Assembly: GCA_016617785.1 (NCBI GenBank)
Contig: JADILM010000010.1
Span: 868,001-932,000, forward strand
Length of the DNA: 64,000 bases
DNA from: Sporobolomyces roseus
Taxonomy: Eukaryota; Basidiomycota; Microbotryomycetes; Sporidiobolales; Sporidiobolaceae
Direction of reading: 5' to 3'
A model generated the notes under the pieces. That model was not told the DNA's origin, ran no database searches, and saw only the letters and a program-made list of their open reading frames with translations. Of this stretch, positions 23,506 to 35,636 are shown piece after piece (position 1 is the first letter of the stretch; each line of letters opens with the position of its first letter). Made by a program: the position numbers and the translations under genes.

Positions 23506-25124
23506 CCGGACGGCTGTAGCAGCCTGCTTCTCGCCGCCGCCCACAATGAGCATTCTATAGCATTCAACGCAATATGTCTGTGTCAGACTGCCGCTCGACG
23601 GCCCAATTACACTACTTAGACACAAACCAGAGCCAGCGTTCATCTTGAAGCATGCCAAATAGGAGGGTGTCTATTGTCAACCCCAACTCTGCAATTTTCG
23701 AACTGACACGAGAATCAGGCTTTTCCAGCGCCCTTTCCTTTCCGCTCTGACCCTTCTTTCTGAACCAGAATAGTCTCCCCTTTCCTCGCATCAGCTCAGA
23801 AAACATTGCCGGCAGGTCCCTCTAGCTGAAGAACTCAAGATTGCTCTTCCCAACCACTTTTGTTTTGGTGTCAGGACTGCCTCTGTCTTGCTGAGAAGTG
23901 TAACACTGATGCAATCAATAGAGCTTTGTTCCCCACAAGCAGAGAATCTCAAGGCTACTCCTCTCCACCGTTCGCAAACAATTCGAGTTGTTTCCCAGCT
24001 ATGACAGCATGATACAGACTTTGAGACCATTCGACGGGCCAGATACGTCTCCCCTCTCTCATTGCCGTGAATTCGCATCAAAGAAGTCTCGTCTCGACTC
24101 GCACTCGACAACCTGCTTAAGTCTTTCACTCACTTCGACGTCTCGGGTCTCAGGTCTAGTGGACAATTCTGTTCATTACACTTAAAATGAAGCCCGGTCA
24201 ATAATCAGGTTGAGTATCTTGAAGCTACCGCGAGGAAGAGTCTATAGCCGAAATTGTTTCTTTGCGATGCCGCTGCTGAAAGATACGAATTGGAAGGGCC
24301 TGTTCCTGATACACTGTTCTTTTCGAGCTCCGGGCCATATTCCAGATAGCTATGGAAGACTCATCTTCCCAAACTTTGTGTTTTGACGTTCTTCGATCAC
24401 CGTCCTTCTTCATTGATTTCATTCTGCTTCTGTCCGAGATTCACGTTCTTTGTGCTCTCGGGACCCGGCTACCCCGCTGTCGCGACTTGCGCTGCCGCCT
24501 CTCATGGAATCATGGTCGGAACACACTCTCCCATGATCCCCCATTTGACGTACCCTCTTTCACCAGATTTCTCGCAGCTCGCCCGCTTCGATCACTCTAG
24601 CTCATACTCGTGATCTCGCTTCCACCCAATTCTTGCCTGTCAGTTCAAACTGCCGTAGATGTCATGTCTATTGCGAGAGCAAGAGCGAAAACGCCATTCC
24701 TTCTGACTCTACGGTCATTGCCCGCCCTCCTCAGACGGTAAACGTCTGTTGTACAATTGAGGGAGCTATTCGAGGCCCTTCACGATGTGAATGCGCCCTC
24801 GCGAAACAGCGGATATAGACGGAGAGTCGACTCTTGCTCAACCTCTCCTCCCTTTCTCCCTCTCTCCACCCGCTGATGTCATCCTCGATTCTCCCTGGTC
24901 TATCTAGTTCCTCGCGTCTAACTGCGTTCATGCAAAGCAACAGAACAGATTCCCACGTAACGCTCTACGAAACCAACTTGGACCAACCTCGCTGAATCCC
25001 GTACTCCACTGAGAAGAAGCTCTCTATCACCCTGACCAAACGAAACGATCCTTGACGATCGTCTCTGTTGACGCTTTGAAGTGGAGTTGACCCCAAGGAT
25101 CTGTTTCGAACGAAGAGAACGTCA
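23506..25124. other. 1.6-kb gene-free stretch between tRNA-His and flavin monooxygenase
   Basis: The longest frames here are about 60-110 codons and look non-coding: mixed composition, no exon-intron pattern and no recognisable domain. I looked for tRNA arms and the conserved boxes of U1, U2, U4, U5 and U6 RNAs and saw none. It is the longest apparently empty interval in an otherwise dense window. A non-coding RNA or decayed element is possible but not shown. Confidence 0.5.
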
Positions 25125-27239
25125 TTACTTGAGCAACCTGCAGACTCGAGAGTGAGGAAGATGTTTACAGAGAGTCTGTGTGAGTAGCATAGAGCTTGTC
25201 AGCGTGTGAAGGACGCGACAGAAGGAGAGGGACACTTACTGTACATTTCCCGATTTCTTTATCGACATACCAACTCTAGCTCGACATGCAACTCGTCAGT
25301 ACAAAGAAGCAAGATCAGAGCAAAGCTTAGAATAGAACTCACCAGATCCGGACCACCTAGTTCCCACACTTTCTCCTCCATCGCACTTCGCATTGAATCG
25401 TACCATTCATTTTCTGCTTCCATCGTAACCTCCACCGTCGGAGCCGGTGAAGGTGAGCTTGTGTCAAGCTTTGTGAAGACTGGTTCGAGAAGTTTGAGCA
25501 TCATGTTGACGGTACATTCCGTGTTGAAAAGTACGCTCGAATGTCCTGTGACACTGTTTGGACCCATGAGGAGCCACAAATTCGGATAATCCGAGATCAT
25601 CGACGACCTAGAATCACGCTGAACCAGTTAGTATCGAAGAAAAGGAAGGAAAGATGAAGCGAAAACTCGCAAGTAGGTTTTCACTCCGTTCCCTTTCAAT
25701 CGCTCGACCAATTTCTCCCCTTCATCATTCTCGATCTGTAAGGGGGACAGATACTCTGTGACCTTGAACCCAGTACTCAATATGACCAAATCGACATCCT
25801 CAATCTCGACTCCATTCTTCGTCCTGACCGTACGTCCTTTCGCAGATTCGATGGTATCAGGTTGCAAGAGCGTGATTTTGGGTGAGTTGAGAGTCGACGT
25901 ATAGCCTGAGAAATCAATGATCCGTCTCTGTAGTCATCCGAAGCTATCGTCAGTCATCGAGGCGAGGAAGTTGAGAAGAGAGATCGAGAGAGAGCAGCTT
26001 ACTTTCTGTCCAAATTCGAAATCGTACTTGAGTTTCTGCCAGTACTTCTTGGGTGCGCTTCGTTCGATACTACCCCTCCAATTCGAGTATGAGTTGCAGA
26101 GCTCGAGAGGAGAAGGGAGGAAGTTGGACTTTACTATCGATCAGATACTTTCTTGATTTCTTCTCGACCTTGTTTTCCTTCGACCGTATCGTTCAAGGGG
26201 AAATAAGTCTCGCATAACCAAAACACGAACATTCGAACCAGCGGGAAAAGCTGCCGAGAAAGAGAGAGAGAGAAGATTAGCGATTCCAGTTTTTGGATTG
26301 GGTCAAGGAAACCGAATTTTACGAAAGGAATGTAACGAGTCAAGGTGTTGGTGAAAACGTTGTCGGGGATCATTGGTGGAGGTACGATTGCATGAGGAGA
26401 ACGAGCGATTTGAACAATCGATTCAACTTGATCAATAATAGCCTTAGGTCAATCCTGAAAAAGTGAGCGAAAACAAAGCGAAGAGCGAAGAGAAGTGAAC
26501 TATGACTCACAGGTATGACTTGAGCAGCTGAACAACCATTCCCTAGTACCACTACTTTCTTCCCAGTGAGATCATATTTCTCGTCCCATTGTGCGGTATG
26601 CATGACCTTTCCGTCAAAGTTCGTTGTATCGAAAGGAGGATCCGCAGGAGTCGAGAGAGCTCCGACGGCACTAATGAAGACGTTACAAGTTTCGATCCTC
26701 TCTTGTTTCGTCGTCAGGTCGAGAATAGTGACAGTCCAGAGTCCCGTTGAGCGGGAGAATTTGACGTGAGAAACGAGTTGTTTGTAGGAGGTTTGAAAAG
26801 AGACGGAATACGTCGATACGACTCGGTGATAGTAGGAGAGTAAACCCTTCGAGTCGGGCCATTGTGTATTGAACTCTTTCGCTGGACAGAACTGAGGAAC
26901 GAGTTGGCGGAAAGAATCAGTATGCGGTTCGGAAGGGAGGACGAGGGAACTCACAGAGAAGGAGTAGAGTGCGACGGGAACTGCAGAAACGGTGAAGGTT
27001 GAGAGCGTCAGCTGCGAGAGAGGGAGAGAGGAAGGAAGGGAAGAACAAGCGAAAAGAAATTGGGACTAACTATCGCACTTTGCTCCCGGATAGACGTTTG
27101 TCGCCCAAGTTCCTCCCAGTTCCTCTCCTTTCTCATACACCTTGACATCTGTGACATTGAGTTTCCTCTTGAGTTGAATGAGAGCGCACAATCCAGAGAT
27201 GCCACTTCCTGCGATGATTACTCGATGATGCTGAGGCAT
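25125..27239 (-). CDS. Flavin-containing monooxygenase, type I Baeyer-Villiger-like
   Basis: Starts MPQHHRVIIAGSGISGLCAL at 27239 with the FAD Rossmann motif GSGISG, then EELGGTWATNVYPGAKCD, the FAD-proximal segment of BVMOs and N-hydroxylating monooxygenases. After small exons comes FDGKVMHTAQWD (26583-26618). This matches the Baeyer-Villiger fingerprint FxGxxxHxxxW[P/D] exactly. The second Rossmann motif VVVLGNGCSAAQVIP (NADPH site) follows. The C-terminal part has DVDLVILSTGFKVTEYL and YPNLWLLMGPNSVTGHSS. The last exons are small; by my splice reading the protein ends WYVDKEIGKCTTLCKHLP... with TAA at 25125-25127. Such enzymes insert oxygen next to a ketone using NADPH and O2. The substrate cannot be told. 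No biosynthetic partners lie nearby. Confidence 0.83.
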
Positions 27240-27559
27240 TCAGGGCCTGGGATTGAGAGAGCCTAGGGAAGTGAAGAGTACAAGAGCAAGAGCTGAACTG
27301 AGTGGAAGGGAGACTGAGCGGGAGAAAAGAAGATGAGACTTTGAAGGGAAACAAGCGAGGGAGAAGACTTTGGCGGTTGGAGTTTAGGAGCTATAGAGCA
27401 TTGGAGACTAGTTGATAGTAGATTGAGAGGTCGAGCAGAATCAAAGCGAGGTGCAGAGACAGACAAATTTGGAAAGTTTCAGGGGAGAGACTCGGAGAGA
27501 GAGGAAAACAAACCCTCTCTCTTCTCTTTCTCGTTCTCCCTCTTGCCCCACAATCAATC
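27240..27559. promoter_or_regulatory. Divergent promoter, monooxygenase and coiled-coil gene
   Basis: A 320-bp purine-rich stretch (GAGAGAGAC and GAGGGAGAAG runs on the plus strand) between opposite start codons. No specific factor site is claimed. Confidence 0.45.
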
Positions 27560-29266
27560 ATGTCATTCTCACCTAGAGCTCGACCCAATACAGTCAACCT
27601 CAGCTTCACAGATCAAGATTTGACCGATACCTACCGCGACGAAATTTCATTCAACAACACTTCCAACCTATCCTCACCTCGACACAGACACGCGAGAGGT
27701 GACACTCCACTCAGTACAGCCAAGAGTAGGGGTCACAGTAGTAGAACTGCGAGTACTTCGAGCTGGACAGGGAATGAAGAAAAGTCAAACTTGGATAAAC
27801 TGTTGGACTTTCTCGACGACGACGAGATAGAGGCAGAGGGAAATGATCGGGGCACGAGGAGATTAGAAAGATCAATCGCTACTTCGACCCCACCGCCTGT
27901 AACGCAACACCCTCTTCCGAATCAACAACACTCTTCTTCGAACCTCTCCTCTCGTTCTCTCCATCAACCCCATCCTTCCTTCTACCGTTCGCAATCTCCC
28001 TCTCACTCCACTACGCCAGCAACTGTTACGCGATCGACACGAGATCAACCCATTTTCAACTCGCACGACGATTCCCATTCTTACCCTCGCAACCCTCAAT
28101 CGACCATCTCACACGACCGCTCTCTCTCCCGCGGAGTCACAGGACGACGAGCAATCGAAGGAGGAGGAGGAGAAGAACTACCCGATTCTCCGAGTCCACG
28201 ACCTGGAAGCGTTGCGGCCATGCGTGGAGATAGATCGGGTGTTACGTCGAGATCTGCGAATCATTCGAGATCTCACTCGTTTCTTCCCCAAGAAGAAGAG
28301 GAAGAGGTGGATCAACAGGAAGAGAGAGAAGGTTCAATGGACAGTATTGAAAGAGTAGCGGAAGCTGTGAGTCCCCTTCACTTTCTCGTTTCTCTCTTAC
28401 TCGAATGAAGATGACTGACCTCGCTGCTTGGTCGTTCTGCAGGCGCTGAGAGAGTTCGATACGATCGTTTCTTCTTCGACTAGTCGTCAGCGCCGAGGAT
28501 CAAGAAGTCCATCCAGCAGACCTCCTTCGAGATTCACCGCCATTTCTCCCGAACCTTCCCTCCCACCCTCACACGTTTCCGCAAATTCTCCACCTCTGCA
28601 GAACTCAAACCATTTATCACATGTCGATCCACATCAGATCAATCTCGAGCTCTTGAAGGAATTGAGAGAAGCACAAGATTATATCTGTTACCTACAAGAC
28701 GAGTTGAGGGGAATCAATCACGTAGTCGGTCAGTTGAGGGAGCGTGGGAATGAGGAGGAGGTAGCGGAGGAGGAGGAGGCGCTGTGAGTCTCTCACAGTC
28801 TTCTTTGCCGACGAGACAGGGGAGGGAATGGGAAAGACTCATGTTCACTTCTTTGTGAATAGGCATCGATCAAATGGAAGACTGTCGCCTCTCCATCGGA
28901 GCTCTTCGACCGCTGTTGCCGATCCAGTACCGCCAGGAGTAGCGGCTGATGAGCGGCTCGCATCCTTTGAAATCGTCAAAGTGAGTTTCCGCTCTCACGC
29001 ACTCGAATTTCTCAAAACACTGATTGGCCTCATCGTTCAATTCGCCTGACATAATACAGCATCTCATAGCTTTACTTCCTACCTCGTCACTCTCGTCCCT
29101 CTCGAGCACGAAACTGTCAATGGCAACCATCGCATCCGCCCTCGAATTCACGAGGAGGATCGATTCTCTCGCTCACGGAGGCGTTCGTCGTAGGGAGGAA
29201 GATGTGTTCGACAAGGTTAACTTGGAAGAATTAGTCGGTAGAGTCACGCTACGAGAGAAGGCATGA
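27560..29266 (+). CDS. Unknown coiled-coil protein with disordered N-terminal half
   Basis: Four exons are supported by in-frame joins. Intron 1 is about 28366-28440 (VAEA joined to ALREFDTI). Intron 2 starts at the GTGAGT after EEEEAL near 28785 and ends before 28863. Intron 3 runs from 28981 to about 29059 (FEIVK joined to HLIALLPTSSL). The N-terminal 280 residues are Ser/Thr/Arg/His-rich with one conserved-looking patch (NLDKLLDFLDDDEIEAEG). A coiled coil follows (INLELLKELREAQDYICYLQ, DELRGINHVVGQLRERG). The C-terminal exon has an ordered-looking helix pair (MATIASALEFTRRIDSLAHG, DVFDKVNLEELVGRV). I do not recognise the family. It could be a cytoskeletal or spindle-pole scaffold, but that is only a guess from composition. 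The HAD gene starts 105 bp downstream in the same direction. Confidence 0.7.
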
Positions 29267-29371
29267 AAAGGAGGATTTCGAGAGGGAAGCGAATGGTAAA
29301 CAGGGGTAATGACGATCTCGGTCAAAAACGAACCAACTCCCTCACCTCCACTTTCTTCACCTCCCTCAAAG

Positions 29372-30371
29372 ATGACTCAAGACTCACGCATCCCCATCTG
29401 TTTCGACGTCCTTGGAACATGCTTCTCTTTCGATGGAGCGACTGAGAAACTCCTCACTGTTCGTCTTCTACCTCCCCCCAGATTTCCCCACCTCTTCCTC
29501 TCGATTCTTTTCCTTACTCCTTTGATGCTGACCTTGATTGTTTCTCATGGAGTAGGTCTTCCCGGACCTAAGCAAGGAACGAGCGGATGATATCACGCAA
29601 GATTGGTTTCATTCAGCTCAGCGAGATTTCACCTACTTATCAATGAATGCCTCCTACGCGTGAGCATTTCCATTAACTCTTCCTTCTATCCCTCCATATA
29701 TGTCGACTGATGACTCAAAGACCTTGACAAACATGACTAGACCGATCGCTCAAGTTTTGAAAGCGACTCTTCCTCGAATTTACCTCATGCACAAACTCGT
29801 CTCTTCCTCCTCCCAAATCGATTCGAAAACCATGATTGACCCAATCATCTCCTCCATCCCTTCTATGCCAGCTCGACCATCTCTCGTTCCAGCAACGAAA
29901 CTGCTCGCCTCATCGAATTCTCCCAAGTTTCGGTTGATGGCAGCGACCAATGGAGGGCTTGAGACAACCAAGAAACTCTTCACAAATGCGATGGGAGACG
30001 AACTCGTCGAGGAGATGGGGTGGGAATTTTTTAGTTGTGATCAAGACAAGAGAGCTAAACCGGATCAGAAAGTTTATTCAGACGTATGGAAAGCGTTGGG
30101 AAGGGAAAACGAGGGAGATCGGAAAGGATGGTTTGTGGCGAGTCACACTTGGGACTTGCACGCTGCAAAGCGGGCTGGGTGAGTTCTACATCCCTTTTCA
30201 TCCACTTTTTGAGGATCTCGTAATTGACGTTCCTCGCGAGGATACAGATTCAAAACCGCTTATGTCACGTATGAAGAGCATCTCGTGTTGGAAGAACTGT
30301 TCGGCAAGCCAGATATCGTAGCGAAAGATCTCGAAGAAGCAGCGAGGCGGATCATCGAAGCCGAATCTTGA
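29372..30371 (+). CDS. HAD-superfamily hydrolase, haloacid dehalogenase-like
   Basis: Starts MTQDSRIPICFDVLGTCFSF; the Asp in FDVLGT is the expected HAD nucleophile (motif I). Later exons give PDLSKERADDITQDWFHSAQ and YLSMNASYAPIAQVLKATLP of the helical cap. Motif II is LMAATNGG (Thr-Asn), motif III Lys is in AKPDQKVYSDV, and motif IV is WFVASHTWDLHAAKRAG with the metal-binding Asp. After a short intron, AYVTYEEHLVLEELFG and the final helix end at TGA 30369-30371. Introns lie at about 29440-29556, 29660-29740 and 30180-30247. An in-frame ATG at 29309 would add 21 Ser/Pro-rich residues; the later ATG is the better start. Type II 2-haloacid dehalogenases are the nearest family. The natural substrate in fungi is unknown. 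Confidence 0.85.
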
Positions 30372-30502
30372 AGAAACTCTCCTCTTGTATCATTCAAATC
30401 TGATGCGCTATCGAAGTGAGATGACATGACAACTAGAACTTCACTACAACAATTCCCTTTCTTCTTCTTGCGAGTTGTCTTCTCTTGCGCTTTCCCTCTT
30501 GA

Positions 30503-33500
30503 CTAAATTGTAGCTGGAGGAGGGTTCAACTCTTCTACTTTATCAGCAGCGAGATCTAGCAAGACTCGAAGGTCCTTGTCGACGTTGGCTGGATCTTTCG
30601 TCACTGTTTGCCAGATCAAACCGTGATGAGGATCGGCTGCGATACATTTCGCCAACAAAGATTCTCGTTGATCCTGAGACAAATTCTCGAGGGATCAGCT
30701 CTCGAACCCCGAAAAGAGAACAAAAGGAGACTCACCTCAGTACCATGTTGCTTCTCAAACTTCCACCACCAAGCCCACGCGTCTCCATAATCCGAATCTC
30801 CCGAATCTTTGTTGACTGCACGTTCGAACCAACTTCTCGCTTTCTCGACTTTACGTTCTCCCCAGAACAGTCGAGCGACAGTCGTGAGAACTGGAGGTGA
30901 ATTGTTGGTCTTCTTGAGAGCGTCGACGGAACGAGTCTTGCGAGTCGGTCGAGGTTCGGTCCAAACAGAGTAAGAGTGCAGCAGTCCTGATGCGGGGAGT
31001 GCTTGCAGAGCTGTCGGACGGCAAGAGATATGATCAGATGTGAAGCACGTTGAAGGAAAAGAAGAGCCTTACATCTCGCGAGCATTCCTTTCGCAGCTCC
31101 CGATTGATCCCTCTCCTCAACCTTGACACTCTCCAACCAAATTTCCTCACTCTTCGGGTTGATACTCCTAGCTTTCTCCAACAAAGCCCTCGCCTTGATC
31201 CTGACTCCAACTTTCTCCTCCAATCGACTAGCCATAATCCATAGCGGAACGGCTTTCGAACATTTCTTGGTTCCCGTCGAAAGCGCTTCTCGAGTTTGCG
31301 CAATCGGTAAGGGAATGATCGTTTGTAGTAGCTGAGCATGAAGCATGTGGAGTTTCGGAGAAGAGCCATAGTGTTTGAGTCCATCTTTGACCATTTTGAG
31401 AGCATCTTCTGTTGAAGAATGCGTTCGTTCGAAGACTGCGGACTTGACCCAAATCTGTAAAGACGCAATGAGGCACTCATTAGTGACGTTTACAACGGAG
31501 GAGGAAGAGGGAAGATTGACTCACCCTCTCGGTTCCTGAAACTTCTCTCGCACGCTGCATCAATTGTTTCGCTGCTTCGATTTGACCATTCTCCGCTTCA
31601 AGTTTAACGGCAGCCAACCAGATCCCTTCACTGTCGGGATTCGCTTCGAAAGCGCGAGACAGGATTTCTCGAGCACCATCGACGTCTCCTGACAACCAAG
31701 ATTCCTTCGCCGCCATAAGCTGTCAAAGCAAACGACAATCAGTGTAACGTTCGAATGATAATTGATGTGAGGGAATGCTTACCCAGAGAACTTCCGCTTG
31801 AGGTACCGATTCGACTGCACGATTGAGTAAAGCGAGAAGACTTTCCCTGAATTCGCGAAGAGACACAAAGGAGATCAGTACACTTCCTCGAGAAATCCAG
31901 ATAGAGTACAGAGAGACTCACCTTGTACCATGACTCTTCTCGAGTTCCGCCGCTTTCCTCCAAACTGATTGTTTCTGAGGGTAAACTTTGAGAGTGTACG
32001 CGTAGATCGCTCTCGCCGTCGCAATCTTGTCCTTCTGCACCATGGTCGCGGCATCGTCCATCCAAACGTCCAATCGATCCTCCTCTTCGACTCCGAGATG
32101 TACCGTAGCTTTAACGATAGCTTGAGCCGTCACTTCACTTCCTTGACTCTCCGCCTTCTCCGCCTCACTCAACCACTGTTCCCTACTCAATTCCGCTCCA
32201 TTCTTCTTGAGAGCCGAAACACCATTCGCAATGATCGCGTCGACTTGACCGACGTTACCTTCTTGTTCTTGTAATCGACCAGCGGCGATCCAAATCTCGT
32301 GTGAAGTAGGAATCGTTTTGCGCGCTTTGTTGAGTACTTGTCGAGCTCGATCGGGAGTTTCGAGTCGAGCCAATGCGAGCCAGAGTTCTTGTGCGTGAGG
32401 AATCACTTCGACTGCTCGAGCGAGGAGGATTCGTGCATCTTCAGGGTTTTCTTCGAGTTTGACCGTCTCCTTCCAAAGCTTGACTGATGCGGGGATGTAC
32501 TCGAGAGCTAAACAAAGATCACAGAGTCAGCTTTAACGTTTTATCAATTCGATCAAGAGAGAGTGTGAGAGCTGAAACATACCTTTCCTCAAGACCCTCT
32601 TTTTCGCCTTGACCTCATTTTCCAACTCGACAGCTCTCATCCAAATCCTGACCGACTGAGGAAGTTCCTGAATAGCATTGGCGAGGATGACCTTTGCGTT
32701 CTCATTGGTCTAAATCAATCAATCGAGAGTTTCTATCAGTTTCCTTCTCCCTCCTTCTTACTCAATGAGACGGACAGGAGAGGAAGGTATAGACTCACAT
32801 TCAACTCACTCGCACAGATCCAAACATCCTCATTCTTCGGACATTGATCACAACCTTGAGCGATAATCTTTCTCGCAGCGACCTGTTTCCCCGCTACATT
32901 CTCCAACCAAGCCGCCGCGACCCATCCTGGTGCATGTTTCGGATTCGTCTTGATGAGAGATTGAAGTAGTGCTCTCGCTCGTTTGATATCCCTGCGATAC
33001 AGCGATGAGTGATCAGTCAAGTTTTTGACGAAGGGGGGCGGCGGCGAAAGAGAAAAAGAGTGGAGAGACGTACCCAATCTCTGAAGAAGTTTTGAGCATT
33101 TGACTATCCAACCCTGTAAGGTAACCTTTGGGATCTACGGTACTCGCCAATCCACCTAAAGCTCCTGCCCCCGCTCCCCCTCCACCTCCACCTCCATTCC
33201 CTCCTCCTCCTCCTGAAGCTGAACTCGAGCCTAACGAGGTTGCAGTACCAGCTTGTTCAAGTTTGATTTGTAACATCTTGTCTCGTGCTTGACCAATCTC
33301 TGCGAAATCTTGTTTCAATTCAGAGGGAGTTTCATATCCTCCAGTCTAAAATCAATCAATCATGCAATCAATCAATCAGTTTTGACGGTTTACCAGCGAG
33401 TAAAAAGAAAAGATTGTGTGTTGACGTACCATTTGTTCTGAAGCGAGAGAAGATTCCATAGCTGATGAATCTCGAGCACCAGTAATGACTGAATCTGGTA

Positions 33501-34176
33501 CAACATAACTTCTACCTTCCAACCTAGGTTTCTTTACCCTATTCCCAATCATATTACTCACCTCAGCTGTTATTCAACTCCCCAAGCTATAACATGAGCT
33601 TTCCAAGATCGCACAAGAAGAGAGAGAGAGTTAAGAGAAACTCACGTAAAGATTCCCAATCCGTTTCCGACATGTCTGCCAAACCCCTCTTCAAATCCGC
33701 AAACTGACTCTGAATCGTCGGTTTCTCTTTCAATTGTTTCTCTTGTTCTTCTCGTTCCCTCTGTTCCCTCCTCAGTTTCCTCCTACTATCAATCTTTGCA
33801 TCGACTATATCATAAATCCTATCTGCTTCTTCATCATCCGCTTCATAAACCGTACCTATTTACCCACACATCCTCTCAAAAGTCAGTCATCAGAAGGGAG
33901 AAAGGGAAGTGAGAGAGAGAGAAGGGAAGGGAGAAACTAACCAGCGAATAAACCCGTTTCATTCTCCGGATCCTGATATCGATCAGGATCATACTCTTCT
34001 TCTTTCCTCTCCTCTGGTTGTCCTTCCTCTCCTTCAGTTTGTTGATCCCTCGCAGGTCCGATATCTGATCTAGTCGTGAATCCTTGTGCACCTCGACCTG
34101 CTCCTGCTACGTAAGAGGGAGGGGGAGCTAAACGTAGGAATGCGTAACGGTCCCCTCGTAGTCCGAAAGTATCCAT
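30503..34176 (-). CDS. PRP6: Pre-mRNA splicing factor Prp6/Prp1 (U4/U6-U5 tri-snRNP, HAT repeats)
   Basis: Starts [20 protein letters not shown] at 34176, then [16 protein letters not shown], the PRP1 N-terminal domain. [20 protein letters not shown] continues it. After a Gly-rich spacer (about 33160-33220) there are many HAT/TPR-type repeats with the W..A..LE pattern: [88 protein letters not shown]. The final repeats have [15 protein letters not shown] and end LNPPPATI with TAG at 30503-30505. About eight introns. Prp6 bridges U5 and U4/U6 snRNPs in the tri-snRNP. Length and repeat pattern agree with full-length family members. Confidence 0.93.
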
Positions 34177-34349
34177 TCTGAGAGGGAGAGAGTTGGGAGA
34201 GAGTCGACGAGATGGGGGGAAGGAGGGAAAACTATTGAAAGAGAGAGGGGAGAGCGCTAGTCGATCGGGCTGTGTAACACTGTCTGATTAATACCACTAT
34301 CGAGTCGTGTTTGGACTAGGTCGAGATAGGCGTATGAGGAGTGAGATGT

Positions 34350-34384
<35 letters not shown>

Positions 34385-34815
34385 GCAATGTTTCGCAAAC
34401 TTCGCTTCTCTCAACCTGAACAAAAGTAGCAGAACTGTGTGAGATTGTAGTACATAAAAAAGAAGAGTGAGAAAGAAGAAGAACGAGAAGTATCGGGGGG
34501 TTCGTAATCGGGAAGGAAGGAAAGAAGGCGAGAGGAGAGGCAAACTGACAAAGTGAAAGCGAGAGGAGAAGAGGGTGTAAACTAGCAGAAGTTAGGGGGT
34601 AGAAGAACTAGACAGAACGGAGTTGGAAGGGAAAGAAGGCGAGGAGAGAGGGGAAAACAAGTCAATGTTCAAAAAAAGAGAGAAAAATGCTGAAAGTTAG
34701 AGAGAGGGAGCGAAAGAGAGATAGTGTTCGAGTAGTAGTAGGTAGTGGATGAGAAGCTGGAGAGAGAGAGAGAGACAGAAAGGCGAAAACAAGAGCTAGA
34801 GGAGGGAGAGGAGGT
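34177..34815. other. Intergenic region between PRP6 start and RHO1 3' end
   Basis: A 639-bp purine-rich interval with a long (GA)n tract at 34352-34382 and further GAGAGA runs at 34700-34775. It should hold the PRP6 promoter and the RHO1 3' UTR. No gene seen. Confidence 0.5.
34352..34382. repeat. (GA)15 microsatellite
   Basis: Uninterrupted AG/GA dinucleotide run of about 31 bp, roughly 175 bp upstream of the PRP6 start codon. It is the longest dinucleotide repeat seen in the window. Confidence 0.9.
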
Positions 34816-35636
34816 TTAGAGGACGGTACATTTCCCACCCTTCTTGCGACCTTTCGAACTCAAGAGTGCGAGACGAGTCGCTTGTTCAAACACTTCCCTA
34901 ACACCTTCTCCAGTTCTAGCAGAACATTCGAGGTATCGAGTCGCTCCAATCTTTTGACGAACCATTTCTCCCTAAAAACAAATTGACTCCAATTCTCATC
35001 AGTTCCTCTCGACCTTGAAAGAGAGTAGGGAGTGTTGAGATTTTACCTCTTGAGGAGTAACAGGTCTTTGAGAAGTTCTCCTCAATTCCTCGATCGTCTT
35101 TGGGTCACCCCTCAAATCTTTCTTGCACCCGACCAAAATGATGGGTAAACCCGAACAGAAGTGAAGGACTTCGCTAATCCATTTCTCTTGTACGTTGTCC
35201 AACGAATCGGGACTGTCGACGGCGAAACAGATCAAGATGACGTGAGAGTCTGGGTACGACAAAGGACGGAGTCGATCGTAATCTTCTTGTCCGGCCGTAT
35301 CCCACAGTGCCAATTCGACTCGTTTACCATCTACTACTACATCCGCGACGCTATTCCGCAAAGAGAGTGAGAGAGAGGTCAGTAAATTACTTAGGTGAGG
35401 TGGGTGCGGAGAATGCGAGAGAGATTTGTGAATTGCTTACTAGTTCTCGAAAACGGTAGGAACGTAGACCTAGACACACAAGTGATTGTCAGTCACACGC
35501 GGTCTAATGGGAGTCAAGAGAGAGAGTAGCGAGTGCGTACCTCTGGGAAAGTACCCTTTGAGAAGACGATAAGTAAACACGTTTTTCCACAAGCACCATC
35601 TCCTACAATGACCAATTTACGTCTGATTTCTGACAT
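34816..35636 (-). CDS. RHO1: Rho-family small GTPase Rho1
   Basis: Exon 1 (35541-35636) encodes [20 protein letters not shown] with the P-loop GDGACGKT. A tiny exon carries switch I ([10 protein letters not shown]; effector Thr) across two introns. The main exon has switch [21 protein letters not shown], the Rho insert region and the NKxD-like motif as GCKKDLR. The last exon holds [17 protein letters not shown] (SAK-like motif) and a basic tail ending GGKCTVL, a CaaX box with Leu at the last position, which favours geranylgeranylation. TAA at 34816-34818. Rho1 activates glucan synthase and Pkc1 in cell-wall integrity signalling. [20 protein letters not shown] supports Rho1 over Cdc42 or Rac. 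Confidence 0.93.

Noticed and set aside
22801..25124. Decayed transposon or LTR in the gene-poor tRNA region
   Set aside because: No terminal repeats, target duplications or polymerase/integrase motifs were visible by eye.
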